NCBI RefSeq assembly: GCF_020447205.1
Contig: NZ_JAJAEL010000009.1
Coordinates: forward strand, 1-45,901
Direction of reading: 5' to 3'
Length of the DNA stretch: 45,901 bases
From: Thalassolituus alkanivorans
GTDB lineage: Bacteria > Pseudomonadota > Gammaproteobacteria > Pseudomonadales > Oceanobacteraceae
A program made the translations under genes and the position numbers. Positions within the stretch are counted from its first letter, which is position 1; every line of letters starts with the position of its first letter. Below the pieces are notes generated by a model that was given only the letters and a program-made list of their open reading frames with translations, did no database searches and had not been told where the DNA came from. This document shows, piece after piece, positions 14,375 to 24,511 of the stretch.

Positions 14375-17158
14375 TTAAGCCGGGGAGCTTTCCTGCTCCC
14401 CGACAGTGCCCAGCCGCTGATGCAGCCAGGCCAGTGCCAGCAGCGCCAGTCCCAGCCCCATAAAGGACGCCACCCGCCACAGCCCGGTCAGGCCAGCCAT
14501 ATCGATCAGGAACAGCTTGGCCACGACCACCAGCAACAGCACCATACCGCCACGGTAAATATCGCGGCTGGACAACCAGCGCCCCAGCGTCAGCGCGCCC
14601 GCGGCCAGCAGCATCCACACCACGGAATAGGTGTAGAGTTCGCCATCCGGGGTGTAGTTACTCAGGCTCATACCGGCATCGCCCTGCCAGATCTGGCGGA
14701 TTTCCAGCGAGATAAACCAGAGCGCATTCAGCCCGGCGGCCAGTGCGGCAAAACGGCCGTACTGCGCCGGCAGCTGACGCCACAGCGCCAGCATAATCAG
14801 CGTCGGCAGACCGTAGCTGAGCAACAGCAGGTTAAACAGTGGCGTCGAACCGATATTGCCACCGCTCCACAGCGGGTTTTCGGCCAGTAGCAACACAAAC
14901 AGATAGGTGGCTGCAGCCGCTGCCAGATGCAGCAGCCCCACCACCTGATAGAAGCGCGGCAGCTGTTCGCTTAAGCGTGCGCGCCACAGGTAAATCACCG
15001 CCGCACAACCCCAGATCAGCACGTCGAGGCTGGCTTCGAGAAAGCTGAATTCGTGATGGAAAATATCGCCGTCATACAGCCAGTAACGCACTTCCGCAGC
15101 CAGCGTCAGCACCAGCAGCTGCGCGGCACCACCCTGCAGCCAGGGCTGCATTTTCACTTCATGGCGCAGAATCCAGGCTGCCGCTGCGGCGCAAAGCGTG
15201 GCGCCACCATAGGTCCAGAGTGACCAGTGAGTGCCGGCATCGTAGCTCAGCAGCCAGGGGTTAAAGGTCAGACGCACAACCACCAGCAACAGCACGGCGC
15301 GGATAATCCACGCCATCAGTGGCAGCTGATAACGTTGCTGCAGCCAGGCCAGCGACACCAGCTGCAGGGCAAACGCCAGCGTCAGGGTCGCTTCGGCCAG
15401 CCAGATAACCGCTGCCAGTGACAGACCCAGATGCGCCACGCTGATCAGAATCACGCTGATCAGCGGCCGGGCATCGCCATACTGCAGCTGATTTCTGTTA
15501 GCCAGCCACAGATACAGCATGCCCAGTACCAGCGCCACCAGTCCCCAGGCCCAGTCGAGGCGGAAATCGGTAAACAGGTAATAACCCAGCGCCAGCATCA
15601 GCAGTGGTACCGCACAGCCCAACCCGGTCCAGAAAGCGGGGTAAGGTACGCGCATACGCAGCAGCCAGAGCGCACTGCCACTGTACAGCAGAGTCAGCCA
15701 CAGAAAACGCACGCCCAGCTGCGCCTGTCCGGCGGCATCCGGGCCAAGCAGCACCAGCTCATCACCCATGTACGTCAGCATGGGTATAACCGTCGCCAGC
15801 ACAATCAACAGTAATGGCAGCGCCGCCAGCGGATTCAGTTCCGGGCGACGGCTGGCCGCCAGCAGCATCAGTACCGGCAATGCCAGTAAGGTGAAGTAAC
15901 CCGATGCGATCACACCTTCGCCGGCGAGGGTAAACCCCTGCGCCAGCAGCACCAGCAACACACCCGGCAAAGCAGGCCAGTGCGGATCGGCACGCCAGCT
16001 CTGCACACGCTGCCACCAGCTGTCTGCGCTGGCCGACTCATCGTCGTTGCCCTGATGACGGTTCTGCAGCAGCCAGTCAAAGTCCGGAACCGCAAGGAAC
16101 ATATAGGCCAGCGCCAGCAGGTAGAGAGAACGCACGCCCATGGCAGGCTCGGTTGCCAGACTGATCATCCACCATAAAAGAGAGCCGGTAATCACACCGA
16201 TCCACAGCCAGCGTTGCTGCACATAGGCCAGCAACCAGAGCGAGAACAGCGTCAGAATGCTGATATACACCAGCGCCAGTTCAATCTGCCCCGAACCACT
16301 GCTGAGCAGAATCGGCACCAGATAACCACCGAGCATGCCCAGCGCCGCCAGCACCGGGCCATGCCGCAGTGCCAGTGCCAGCGTGGCAAAAGACACCAGC
16401 GCCATGCCGGTAAACACCAGTCCGGGCGATGTGCCCGGCAATAATTTGAAGGCTGCAAATAACGCAGAATAGAGAATGATGCTGGCGCCACCGGCCAGAG
16501 CAGCAAAGACGTTGTTCTGCCCTTTGTTACGCCGCAGCCACTCGGCTGCAACATGCAGGCCGATACCCGCCAGCAACGACAGCACTACGCGGGTTTCCGG
16601 TCCCAACAGACCCTGTTCGATGGAGTATCGCACCATAAACACGCCGGCCAGACCTACGCAGATACCACCGAGCCAGACCATCCAGTTGTTGCGGATGTTC
16701 TGCAGCAGGCGCTCAAGCAGATCCGGTTCGCGGCTTGCTGTCCCGGGAGAGTGAGCAGCAGAAGCTGCCGGCGCCTGATAAGAAGGTGCGGTCGGTGAAT
16801 ACACCGGCAGTTCAGCAGCAGGCTCAGATTCTGGTGCGGATACGGGTTCAGATACTGGCTCAGAAACATGAGCAGGCGGCATCGCGCTGGCGGCAACCTC
16901 AGTCTGTCCGGTTGCCGTAGCAGTCGCTGTTTGTTGCGCAGAACCGACCGCTGTCGGTGGCGGCGAAGTAACCGGGCGCTCAGCTTCTGCTGGTTTTTCC
17001 CGGCTGGCCGTCAGGCGGCGCAGAGCGGCTTCCAGCTGCCCGATACGCTGCTCCAGCGTACTGACTTTAAAGAACGCCACCACACCGAGAACCAGCGCTC
17101 CCAGCAAGGCGACGGCAAGCAGAAGCGTCAGAGTGACAAATTCATCCATAAACACCAT
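14375..17158 (-). CDS. DUF2339 multi-pass membrane protein
   Basis: The 927-residue product has an N-terminal membrane helix, a short coiled coil (about 30-55), a Pro/Ala/Glu-rich stretch with repeated SEPVSEPVSAPESEP (about 85-130), and then more than 20 hydrophobic helices to the end. Size and layout match DUF2339 proteins (about 900 residues, function unknown). The motif NIRNNWMVWLGGICVGLAG at the first long helix is characteristic. A second ATG three codons in is an equally possible start. It lies alone, convergent with the anti-sigma gene. A hairpin (CGGGGAGC/GCTCCCCG, 14383-14404) spans its last codons. Confidence 0.88.
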   Translation of the reverse strand: MVFMDEFVTLTLLLAVALLGALVLGVVAFFKVSTLEQRIGQLEAALRRLTASREKPAEAERPVTSPPPTAVGSAQQTATATATGQTEVAASAMPPAHVSEPVSEPVSAPESEPAAELPVYSPTAPSYQAPAASAAHSPGTASREPDLLERLLQNIRNNWMVWLGGICVGLAGVFMVRYSIEQGLLGPETRVVLSLLAGIGLHVAAEWLRRNKGQNNVFAALAGGASIILYSALFAAFKLLPGTSPGLVFTGMALVSFATLALALRHGPVLAALGMLGGYLVPILLSSGSGQIELALVYISILTLFSLWLLAYVQQRWLWIGVITGSLLWWMISLATEPAMGVRSLYLLALAYMFLAVPDFDWLLQNRHQGNDDESASADSWWQRVQSWRADPHWPALPGVLLVLLAQGFTLAGEGVIASGYFTLLALPVLMLLAASRRPELNPLAALPLLLIVLATVIPMLTYMGDELVLLGPDAAGQAQLGVRFLWLTLLYSGSALWLLRMRVPYPAFWTGLGCAVPLLMLALGYYLFTDFRLDWAWGLVALVLGMLYLWLANRNQLQYGDARPLISVILISVAHLGLSLAAVIWLAEATLTLAFALQLVSLAWLQQRYQLPLMAWIIRAVLLLVVVRLTFNPWLLSYDAGTHWSLWTYGGATLCAAAAAWILRHEVKMQPWLQGGAAQLLVLTLAAEVRYWLYDGDIFHHEFSFLEASLDVLIWGCAAVIYLWRARLSEQLPRFYQVVGLLHLAAAAATYLFVLLLAENPLWSGGNIGSTPLFNLLLLSYGLPTLIMLALWRQLPAQYGRFAALAAGLNALWFISLEIRQIWQGDAGMSLSNYTPDGELYTYSVVWMLLAAGALTLGRWLSSRDIYRGGMVLLLVVVAKLFLIDMAGLTGLWRVASFMGLGLALLALAWLHQRLGTVGEQESSPA

Positions 17159-17317
17159 TCACTTTCATTGACTGATAACTCAGCAGGAGACTATACGCAA
17201 TCCGCCCTGCCGCTGTCCTGATCTTTGCTCAGGAGCCGAAGCGCCAGAGTATAACGCCAGCAGCACGGGAAAAGGTGACCTGAGCCTCAGGCTGATCAGC
17301 CCAGCAGCGGTGGAGGT

Positions 17318-17369
17318 AAAAAGCGGGCATAAAAAAAGCGAGCCGGTGTATAACCCCCTGCCCGCTTTT
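17318..17369 (-). terminator. Rho-independent-type terminator for the porin gene
   Basis: AAAAGCGGGCA (minus strand, 17369-17359) pairs with TGCCCGCTTTTT (17329-17318) across a 29-nt loop, with the T-run at the 3' side. It lies 26 nt past the porin stop. Confidence 0.7.
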
Positions 17370-17394
17370 CTTTATCGGCTTGTACTGCTCACAC

Positions 17395-18558
17395 TCAGAA
17401 GTAGTAACCAAACTGCACGTTAAAGAAGGTCTGCCAGCCGTTTTCGCCATCGCCTTCTGCAAAGGCTTTGGTGTAATCACCGGCGCCGATGAAAGGTACA
17501 TTCTTGGCGCTGGTGACATCGAAGTTGGTGTACAGATTACCGGTCACCACCAGCACGCCCAGCGTGTTGATCTGTGAATCGCGGAAGGCTTCTTTGTTTT
17601 TATCCAGCAGGTTGTAGTCGTTGTACAGCTGCACCTGATTGACGATGCCACCTTTCCACGGCAGGTCGTAGCTCAGGTTCAGTACATATACATTCGCCTG
17701 TGCGGCGGCCATGTAACGCGCACCAAAACCACCCATCTGAATGGTGTCATTGCTGACGCCATCAGCGTTTTCGGCATTGTAGGAATAACGGACCGCTTCC
17801 GACTGCACACCAAAGGCACCGTAGGTCGCGGTGTAATGCAGCGCCAGAGCCTGGGCATTACCCATCTTGCCGGTGGTTTCGTTATACAGACCGCCATACT
17901 GCAGCGACACACCGGCTTCCGCCTGTTCGCTCAGGGCATAGGCCGCACGCAGGTTGAACTGGTGGGTCTCCTGATTCTGCTGCACACCGGCATCGCCATC
18001 GGAGACCACATCAAAAGAGAAACGCTGAGCATCGGTCGGAGCCGCATCGCCACTGGCGAAGTAAGCCAGCTGCAGATCCCACTTCCCCTGCTTGCTCAGT
18101 ACCTTGATGCCGCTGTCGTAATCATCGTTAAAACCCAGATACAGAGTGGCATCACCCCAGTAGCTGTGAGATTCGTACGGCAGGATACCGAACGGCACCT
18201 TGGTGATACCGACCTGTACTTCGGTGTTGTCAGACGCATCGGTAGCAAAATACATATGGTGCACCATAGCGCCATTGCCGCTGTCGTACCAGCGGTACTG
18301 GCTCGACAGGCGTACGCCCTGATGTTCGGCTTCGATACCCAGGTTGATCTGGTTATAGGTGAAATCGCCACCACGTTCGGTCTGCGCTTCACTCCAGTCT
18401 TTGTAGGTGTAATTCAGACGGAAGCCACCGGTCAGGCGTACACTTTCCAGCGCGGTTACCCGCTGTTCCAGACTGTTGGTTTCGTGGGTATCAGCAAAGG
18501 CCTGAGGGCCAATCAACAGGGTCGCCAGCAAGGCGCGGGAGAAGGTAGCGTTAGACAT
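17395..18558 (-). CDS. outer-membrane porin (phosphate-selective porin O/P-like)
   Basis: The 387-residue product has a signal peptide (MSNATFSRALLATLLIGPQAFA), a short coiled-coil stretch (NSLEQRVTALESV), and then strands with aromatic girdles, ending in FGYYF with the C-terminal Phe. The coiled-coil start followed by a barrel, and the pattern VGITKVPFGILPYES, resemble OprO/OprP-type or general carbohydrate porins; the substrate cannot be read. It stands alone with its own terminator and a 258-bp leader region on the 5' side that contains likely promoter sequence. Confidence 0.78.
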   Translation of the reverse strand: MSNATFSRALLATLLIGPQAFADTHETNSLEQRVTALESVRLTGGFRLNYTYKDWSEAQTERGGDFTYNQINLGIEAEHQGVRLSSQYRWYDSGNGAMVHHMYFATDASDNTEVQVGITKVPFGILPYESHSYWGDATLYLGFNDDYDSGIKVLSKQGKWDLQLAYFASGDAAPTDAQRFSFDVVSDGDAGVQQNQETHQFNLRAAYALSEQAEAGVSLQYGGLYNETTGKMGNAQALALHYTATYGAFGVQSEAVRYSYNAENADGVSNDTIQMGGFGARYMAAAQANVYVLNLSYDLPWKGGIVNQVQLYNDYNLLDKNKEAFRDSQINTLGVLVVTGNLYTNFDVTSAKNVPFIGAGDYTKAFAEGDGENGWQTFFNVQFGYYF

Positions 18559-18816
18559 GGAATTCTCTGCGATGATTAAAACCTGACCAAGCGGTCATAA
18601 AAAGCGCAGCATCATTCCAGAATTGTCTTCTTTGTTGTATGGAATATATGTAACAGAATGTTTCTTCCTGAACCGATGATAGATTTATAACTGAACCTCA
18701 CCGGAAAACCCTTAAATAACAAAGAGTTAACTTATCAGCCAGAAATCTGTTAAAGGGATGCCGGAGAAAAAGTCAGGCGCGTAAAAGCGGCGTATCCGTA
18801 TATCACCTGCCAGAAA

Positions 18817-19584
18817 TTACTCAGCCAGATAAAAATTAAGCAACTCCCGCAACTGCCCCTGCTTACGCAGCTCACTGAAGCCCTGATCCAGTACCGCTTT
18901 CAGTTCCGGACCACGGCGGTACAGGCGCGAAATCAGCATTACAAAATCATCGGCCACGATGCCGGGCACCGGTGCAAACAAAATATCATCACCAAGATCA
19001 ACATCGCCCTGACGGTACAGCCCGTGCAGAACTTCCAGCCGCGTCAGAAACAGCTCACAACGTCCGCGCCGTACCTGCGCCAGCGCCTGGGCATAATGGT
19101 TGGCTTCACGCATAACCCAGCGCGTATCGATTCCGAAGCGATTGTAGTCATAGCCCCGCAGGCCACAGATATTGTAGTTTTTCAGGTCCATGCTGTTCTG
19201 GACCAGCGGTGGAGAGGGAAAGCGGTCGAGCGAGTAGGCATAGCCAGGCTGCACCTGATAATAAGGTTCGGTCGTGAGAAAGCGTACTTTCCGCTCCTTG
19301 CTGGCCGAGGCACTGAGAGCAATCTGATAACGGCCTTTTTCTACCTCCAGCAGGCAGCGTTTCCACGGCAGCATGCGGATTTCATAATCAAAACCGGCCG
19401 CAGGTAAAATCAGCGCCAGTACATCGGCATCGTAGCCACGAACTTCATTGTCCTGCTCAAAGGTATAGGGCGGCCAGCCTGCGGCGTCGCCACAAATGCG
19501 CAGAATATCATTAGCCCGTACCGGCAACACCAGCAGCCCGGAGAGAACCAGCCATAACATCCTGCTTTGCCAGAGCTGCTGCAT
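18817..19584 (-). CDS. periplasmic solute-binding protein, family 3 (orphan)
   Basis: The 255-residue product has a signal peptide (to about residue 24, VRA-ND) and the SBP_bac_3 pattern: ICGDAAGWPPYTFEQDNEVRGYDADVL, then PWKRCLLEVEKGRYQIALSAS, then later FVMLISR. These bind amino acids or other small polar molecules. No permease or ATPase gene is adjacent, so it may serve a remote transporter or act as a sensor partner. The region between it and the large lipoprotein gene is divergent, so regulation may be shared. Confidence 0.82.
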   Translation of the reverse strand: MQQLWQSRMLWLVLSGLLVLPVRANDILRICGDAAGWPPYTFEQDNEVRGYDADVLALILPAAGFDYEIRMLPWKRCLLEVEKGRYQIALSASASKERKVRFLTTEPYYQVQPGYAYSLDRFPSPPLVQNSMDLKNYNICGLRGYDYNRFGIDTRWVMREANHYAQALAQVRRGRCELFLTRLEVLHGLYRQGDVDLGDDILFAPVPGIVADDFVMLISRLYRRGPELKAVLDQGFSELRKQGQLRELLNFYLAE

Positions 19585-19783
19585 ACATTACCCACAGGTT
19601 AGAGCTTAATTCTGAGTGTAGAAGTAAGATTCGGCCAAATACAGCCAAGAAAAAGACTGGATGCTATTAGTAAAAAAGACAGCAGCAATGCAGCACCGGT
19701 CCATTAGAACTAATATTTCTAAGCCAGTTTTCTTAGTCTGCTTTACTCAATACACCCCTAAGAATATCCACAGGAGCGTGAGT

Positions 19784-22072
19784 ATGAGCAGCAATATACC
19801 CTTCAGACTGTTGTTGAGCGGACTACTTGGTGCAGGTCTTGCCGCCTGTAGTAACGACTCGTCCAACAGCAGTTCCGACAACAACACCCCGATATCCGGC
19901 AAAGTTGCCGATGGCTACCTGGCCGGAGCCAAAGTCTGCCTTGATCTCAACGCAAATCAGGCCTGTGATGACGACGAGCCATCCACAACTTCATCATCCG
20001 GCGGCAGTTTTACTATTGCCAATGCTACCGCCACACAGATTGCCAGCGCTGCCATTGTGGTTGAAGTTGTCATTGGAGAAACCATCGATGAAGATAATCC
20101 AGGCACCCCTATCGACCGTACCTACACTCTCACCGCTCCTCCCGGATACGGTTTTGTCAGCCCTCTGACCACCATGGTACAGAATGAAGTCCGGGAAAAA
20201 GGCATCTCTCCGGATGAAGCCAAAGCAAGCATTCAGACCCGCTTGGGCACCACTGTAGACCTTGAAGATGATTACGTTGCCGGCAGCGGTGATGGTGGCA
20301 GTAATGCGTCCGAATTCGAACGTGTGCATAAAGTGGCGCAGGTTACCCGTGCAGTAATGCAGAACAATATAGAAACCGTCACTCAGGTTCTGGATGGCAC
20401 TGATGTATCTTTTGAAGATGTATTGGCGTTAATCGTCAGCCAAGTGCTTGAAGCTCTGGAGACGATCGGTAGCGCCGTTGATAACAACAGCGGTGATTTT
20501 GATGCCGACGCTCTGGTGGACTCCGGGGCTGTGGATGGTGCCAGCGTTGACCCATCCACCGTGGAGGACGATCTGGCCGAACGTGAGGCCGAACGTACTG
20601 CCAGCAGCATCAGCATTGCGGATGTACTGGGTGGTGGTGGCAGCCTGCATTTCTTTGAAGGTGATGAAGATAACGACCAGATCAGCTTCTCCTATGGCAC
20701 AGTGGCTCCCGGTGAAAGCAGCAGTGTGGTGGTAACTAATTACCGCTACAACAGCAGCAATGGTTTATGGGAGACTGAGGCGGCAGACAGTAGTAGTGAG
20801 CAAAACTGCATTCTCTCCGCCGGAGCCTGGACCTGCATTAACGACAACGATGAAACCATCGCCATCAGTGGCAGCAGTGTGGTGGTAAGCCGCGGCGGTC
20901 TGAGTGCAGCTCAGGAGATCATTACCGGCGTGGCCGTCAGTCTCAATGGCCGACGTATTCAAACTTATGCCAATGATGAATATTTTGCTCTGGCGCTTGA
21001 TCCTACCGCTAAATTCAGCACCGCTGCCACAGGTTATAAACTGACCTTTACTCGCAACAACGACTACTACGAACTGTACAAAGAAAATGCCGCCAGTATT
21101 GGCGCCTGCTGGGATGGTGATGCCAATTCCGAAGGTCCTTGGGCGCCAACCGACACCTGGTGTAATAACGTTTTTACCCGCACCGGTGACGGTAACAGCA
21201 TGACCGACGGCACAGCCGCCACGGCACTGTCTGAGCTGATTTCGGCCAGCGCGGCGGTCAGCCCGGAGACCCCGGAAGATATTAAAGGCACCGATCTTTA
21301 CGGCAACGACAAGAGCTGGATGATGGAGTTTGTCAGCGGTGGCACGGTCAACTTCTATCCGTTCAGTTATGGTGAGGGCGGACCAACATTGGGCAGCAAA
21401 GTCAGCGGCAGCTGGGTGCAGAAAACCGTCGACAGCAAAACCATTCTGCAATTTACCATTCCGGATCTGGTGGCTGCTCAGGGGGATTTTGACCGCTATG
21501 ACCGTGTGCAGTTTTTCACCGTGCATGAAGGCTATGTACGCCGCGGCTATGTAGCCAAAGCCGGCAGCAGCAGTGATGACGAGTGGGTCTTTAACGATAC
21601 CGCGCGCGACGATATAAAAGCCGCCTTCGATGACAGTCTGCTGGTCAGTCTGATTGCCTGTGCCAGCGGAGATGCTGACGCTGCGTTAATCGGCGCGCTG
21701 GATACAGCGGCAACAGGTTGCTCCGCCACAGCCTTTATCAGTGACGATGTCGCCGGTAAGTCTCTGACCTCCGACTTCGGCATATTCACCTTCGCCGCCA
21801 ACAACACCGGCAGCTACTTTGGTGAACTGGGTGATGATGGCCAGAAGTATCTCGACTTCACCTGGAGCATTAATGGCAGCGGCTACATCGTCATTAACAC
21901 CTCCACACCGAACGGCGATGGCACCACCCTCTACCTGCGCATGAACATTGCCAAGGTTGAGCAGAATGCGCGTCAGGTCAGTGTGGTTACCCTGGGGCTG
22001 GAAGCCGACAGCGAAGCCGGATTAGACGGCGCCAGTGGTGATGTCCGCGGCGAGGTGTGGAATATCCGCTGA
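19784..22072 (+). CDS. large outer-membrane lipoprotein, function unknown
   Basis: The start at ATG 19784 has AGGAG 9-10 nt upstream and begins a good lipoprotein signal (SGLLGAGLAAC); an earlier in-frame ATG at 19661 adds 41 residues that destroy it. The 762-residue product has Ser/Asn after the Cys (Ser +2, outer-membrane sorting), then a module ISGKVADGYLAGAKVCLDLNANQACDDDEP with an Asp-rich, calcium-site-like look, common in marine gammaproteobacterial lipoproteins. The rest is beta-rich with several WNG/YxVxF strands. No enzyme motif is seen. It ends at a strong terminator shared with rep. Confidence 0.75.
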   Translation: MSSNIPFRLLLSGLLGAGLAACSNDSSNSSSDNNTPISGKVADGYLAGAKVCLDLNANQACDDDEPSTTSSSGGSFTIANATATQIASAAIVVEVVIGETIDEDNPGTPIDRTYTLTAPPGYGFVSPLTTMVQNEVREKGISPDEAKASIQTRLGTTVDLEDDYVAGSGDGGSNASEFERVHKVAQVTRAVMQNNIETVTQVLDGTDVSFEDVLALIVSQVLEALETIGSAVDNNSGDFDADALVDSGAVDGASVDPSTVEDDLAEREAERTASSISIADVLGGGGSLHFFEGDEDNDQISFSYGTVAPGESSSVVVTNYRYNSSNGLWETEAADSSSEQNCILSAGAWTCINDNDETIAISGSSVVVSRGGLSAAQEIITGVAVSLNGRRIQTYANDEYFALALDPTAKFSTAATGYKLTFTRNNDYYELYKENAASIGACWDGDANSEGPWAPTDTWCNNVFTRTGDGNSMTDGTAATALSELISASAAVSPETPEDIKGTDLYGNDKSWMMEFVSGGTVNFYPFSYGEGGPTLGSKVSGSWVQKTVDSKTILQFTIPDLVAAQGDFDRYDRVQFFTVHEGYVRRGYVAKAGSSSDDEWVFNDTARDDIKAAFDDSLLVSLIACASGDADAALIGALDTAATGCSATAFISDDVAGKSLTSDFGIFTFAANNTGSYFGELGDDGQKYLDFTWSINGSGYIVINTSTPNGDGTTLYLRMNIAKVEQNARQVSVVTLGLEADSEAGLDGASGDVRGEVWNIR

Positions 22073-22100
22073 TAACCACAGCGTTCGCCAGAAACAAAAA

Positions 22101-22137
22101 CGCCCGGCATTACTGACGCAATGCCGGGCGTTTTTTT
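22101..22137. terminator. strong bidirectional terminator between lipoprotein gene and rep
   Basis: CGCCCGGCATT (22101-22111) pairs perfectly with AATGCCGGGCG (22120-22130) across an 8-nt loop, followed by seven T on the + strand and preceded by a run of A, giving T-run function on the minus strand too. Confidence 0.92.
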
Positions 22138-22150
22138 GGATCTGCTGCGG

Positions 22151-24178
22151 TCAGAAATCGGCCAGCATATTGCGCAGACTGGACAGGGTTTCCTGGCCGC
22201 GCTGTTTCTGCTCTTCGGCGGAGGTTTCGGTTTTACCTTCCCAGACGATATCGTCCGGTGGCAGCTCATCGAGGAAGCGCGAATGGGTGGTATCCATGGC
22301 TTCGCCAAACTGACGCCGCTTACCGGCATAGGTTAGAGTGAGGGTGCGCTTGGCGCGGGTAATGCCCACGTACATCAGGCGCCGTTCTTCCTCGATGGTA
22401 TCGGCCTCGATGCTGTTGCGGTGCGGCATCAGCTCTTCTTCCATGCCCATGATATAGACGTGCGGAAATTCCAGACCTTTGGAGGCATGCAGCGTCATCA
22501 GCTGCACCTGATCGGCTTCGTCTTCTTTCTCCTGCTGCTCCATCATATCGCGCAGGATCAGCTTGGACACCGCATCTTCGATGGTGCATTCATCGCCCAG
22601 CTCTTCCGCCTTACTGATCATCTTGCTGATTGAATCGACCAGGAACCAGACGTTCTTCATGCGCCGTTCGGCCTGATTCGGCGTGCCGGAGTTCTGCAGC
22701 AGATAACCTTCGTAGTCGATATCGCTGATCATCTCTTTGACTGCCGCCACCGGATCATCGGTATAGGCGTTGCGGGTAATGCCTTCGAGCCAGTGACCAA
22801 AGCGGCGCAGACGATCCAGCGCCTTTGGCATCAGCTGTTGCTCCAGCCCCATTTCGGTGGTCGCCGCCATCATTGAGATACCGCGCATGGCGGCGTATTC
22901 GCCCAGCTTTTCGATGGTGGTCGGGCCAATTTCGCGGCGCGGCGTGTTAATCACGCGCAGGAAAGCCGCATCATCGGTCGGGTTAATCAGCAGCCGCAGG
23001 TAACCCATGATGTCTTTGATCTCGTTGCGGCCAAAGAACGACTGGCCGCCACTGAGTTTGTACGGCACCTGATAGGCCTGCAGTTTCATCTCGATCACAC
23101 GCGACTGGTGGTTACCACGATAGAGCACGGCAAAATCGCGGTAGCCACAGCCATAACGCAGGCGGCGCTCGACGATTTCGGTGGCAATGCGCTCGGCTTC
23201 CACTTCGTCGTTGCGGCATTTAAGAATCTTGATCGGGTCACCGTAGCCCATATCGGACCACAGCTTTTTCTCGAATTCGTGCGGGTTGTTGTCGATCACC
23301 CGGTTCGCGGCGTTCAGGATCAGGCCGGTGGAGCGGTAATTCTGCTCCAGCTTAACGATCTTCAGCGTCGGAAAGTCTTTTTTCAGCAGCGACAGGTTTT
23401 CCGGACGGGCACCACGCCAGGCATAGATCGACTGGTCATCGTCACCTACCACCGTCAGACCGGTGCGGTGACCAACCAGCAGCTTCACCAGCTCGTACTG
23501 GCTGGTATTGGTGTCCTGATACTCATCCACCAGCAGATAGCGGATCTTCTTCTGCCAGCGGGTCAGCACTTCCGGGTGATCACGGAACAGCACCGTCGGC
23601 ACCATGATCAGGTCGTCAAAATCCACCGCGTTATAGGCTTTCAGCATGCGCTGATAAACGCTGTAGGTCTGGGCGATCAGCAATTCCTGCGGAGTCGATG
23701 CCACTTTGATGGCATGGTCGGGGGCGATCAGGTCGTTTTTGAGGTTGGAGATGGCGTTCTGCACCAGCTCGATCATATCGCCGTCGTCACCGTGTTCACG
23801 GTGCATCACGTCGCGGATAATGCCTTTGCAGTCATCCTGATCAAGAATTGAGAAACCATTTTTATAACCGGCGGTGGTCAGCTCATGGCGGATGATATTC
23901 AGGCCGAGGTTGTGGAAGGTCGATACCGTCAGGCCCTTGGCACCGCCTTTACCCACCAGCGACATCACCCGCTCTTTCATCTCGCGCGCGGCTTTATTGG
24001 TAAAGGTTACCGCGGCGATATGGTACGACTTAATACCGCACACACCGATCAGGTAAGCAATTTTACGGGTAATCACCGACGTCTTGCCGGAGCCAGCACC
24101 GGCCAGTACCAGCAGCGGGCCATCCACATATTTGGCGGCTTCTTTCTGACGGGGATTGAGCTGACTTAGATCGACCAC
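22151..24178 (-). CDS. rep: ATP-dependent DNA helicase Rep
   Basis: Roughly 675 residues, the size of E. coli Rep (673). Seen: LNPRQKEAAKYVDGPLLVLAGAGSGKT (Q motif and Walker A), TFTNKAAREMKERV (Ia), STFHNLGLNIIRHE, LLVDEYQDTNTSQYELVKLL (II), VGDDDQSIYAWRGARPENL (III), LEQNYRST (IV), LMTLHASKGLEFPHVYIMGMEE (V) and YVGITRAKRTL (VI), all very close to Rep rather than UvrD or PcrA. It unwinds DNA 3' to 5' and clears proteins from replication forks. I prefer the GTG at 24178, with AGAGG 7 nt upstream; an ATG at 24205 lacks a good site. Confidence 0.93.
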   Translation of the reverse strand: MVDLSQLNPRQKEAAKYVDGPLLVLAGAGSGKTSVITRKIAYLIGVCGIKSYHIAAVTFTNKAAREMKERVMSLVGKGGAKGLTVSTFHNLGLNIIRHELTTAGYKNGFSILDQDDCKGIIRDVMHREHGDDGDMIELVQNAISNLKNDLIAPDHAIKVASTPQELLIAQTYSVYQRMLKAYNAVDFDDLIMVPTVLFRDHPEVLTRWQKKIRYLLVDEYQDTNTSQYELVKLLVGHRTGLTVVGDDDQSIYAWRGARPENLSLLKKDFPTLKIVKLEQNYRSTGLILNAANRVIDNNPHEFEKKLWSDMGYGDPIKILKCRNDEVEAERIATEIVERRLRYGCGYRDFAVLYRGNHQSRVIEMKLQAYQVPYKLSGGQSFFGRNEIKDIMGYLRLLINPTDDAAFLRVINTPRREIGPTTIEKLGEYAAMRGISMMAATTEMGLEQQLMPKALDRLRRFGHWLEGITRNAYTDDPVAAVKEMISDIDYEGYLLQNSGTPNQAERRMKNVWFLVDSISKMISKAEELGDECTIEDAVSKLILRDMMEQQEKEDEADQVQLMTLHASKGLEFPHVYIMGMEEELMPHRNSIEADTIEEERRLMYVGITRAKRTLTLTYAGKRRQFGEAMDTTHSRFLDELPPDDIVWEGKTETSAEEQKQRGQETLSSLRNMLADF

Positions 24179-24511
24179 GGGCTTACCTCTCTGACGGGCG
24201 GGCATTCTAACAGCTCAGCGCATGGTTGGAATCCGCCGCAACGTGACTCGGACAGCGAACAGGCACAACTGTCACTGCTTTTATCACCATCGCTGCGGAC
24301 TCTGGTACGCAAGTCTTTGTCCCTGAAGGATATTTTTCTGCCACAAAAGGAGACACACAACCCGAAATGTCCTATATATAAACACTGATTATTAAAAGAA
24401 ATGGTTATGGATCGCGTCGTATATTGCCATTCCGGCAACAATACGGAGGTCACACAACCGGGCGTCGCCTTACGGGCAGACACATACCAGACCTAATTCA
24501 GTTCGGGTTTT
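24179..24511. other. 333-bp region upstream of rep and the EAL gene
   Basis: It must hold the divergent promoters of rep and the EAL-domain gene. The AT-rich part near 24370-24400 is the likely + strand promoter. A 29-codon frame at about 24410-24496 has no clear ribosome site or conserved look. No tRNA or riboswitch fold was recognised. Confidence 0.5.

Noticed and set aside
14383-14404. CGGGGAGC/GCTCCCCG hairpin as a terminator between the anti-sigma and DUF2339 genes.
   Set aside because: It spans coding sequence of DUF2339 and is not followed by a T-run on either strand.
24206-24511. c-di-GMP riboswitch upstream of the EAL gene.
   Set aside because: None of the conserved GEMM core elements could be aligned.
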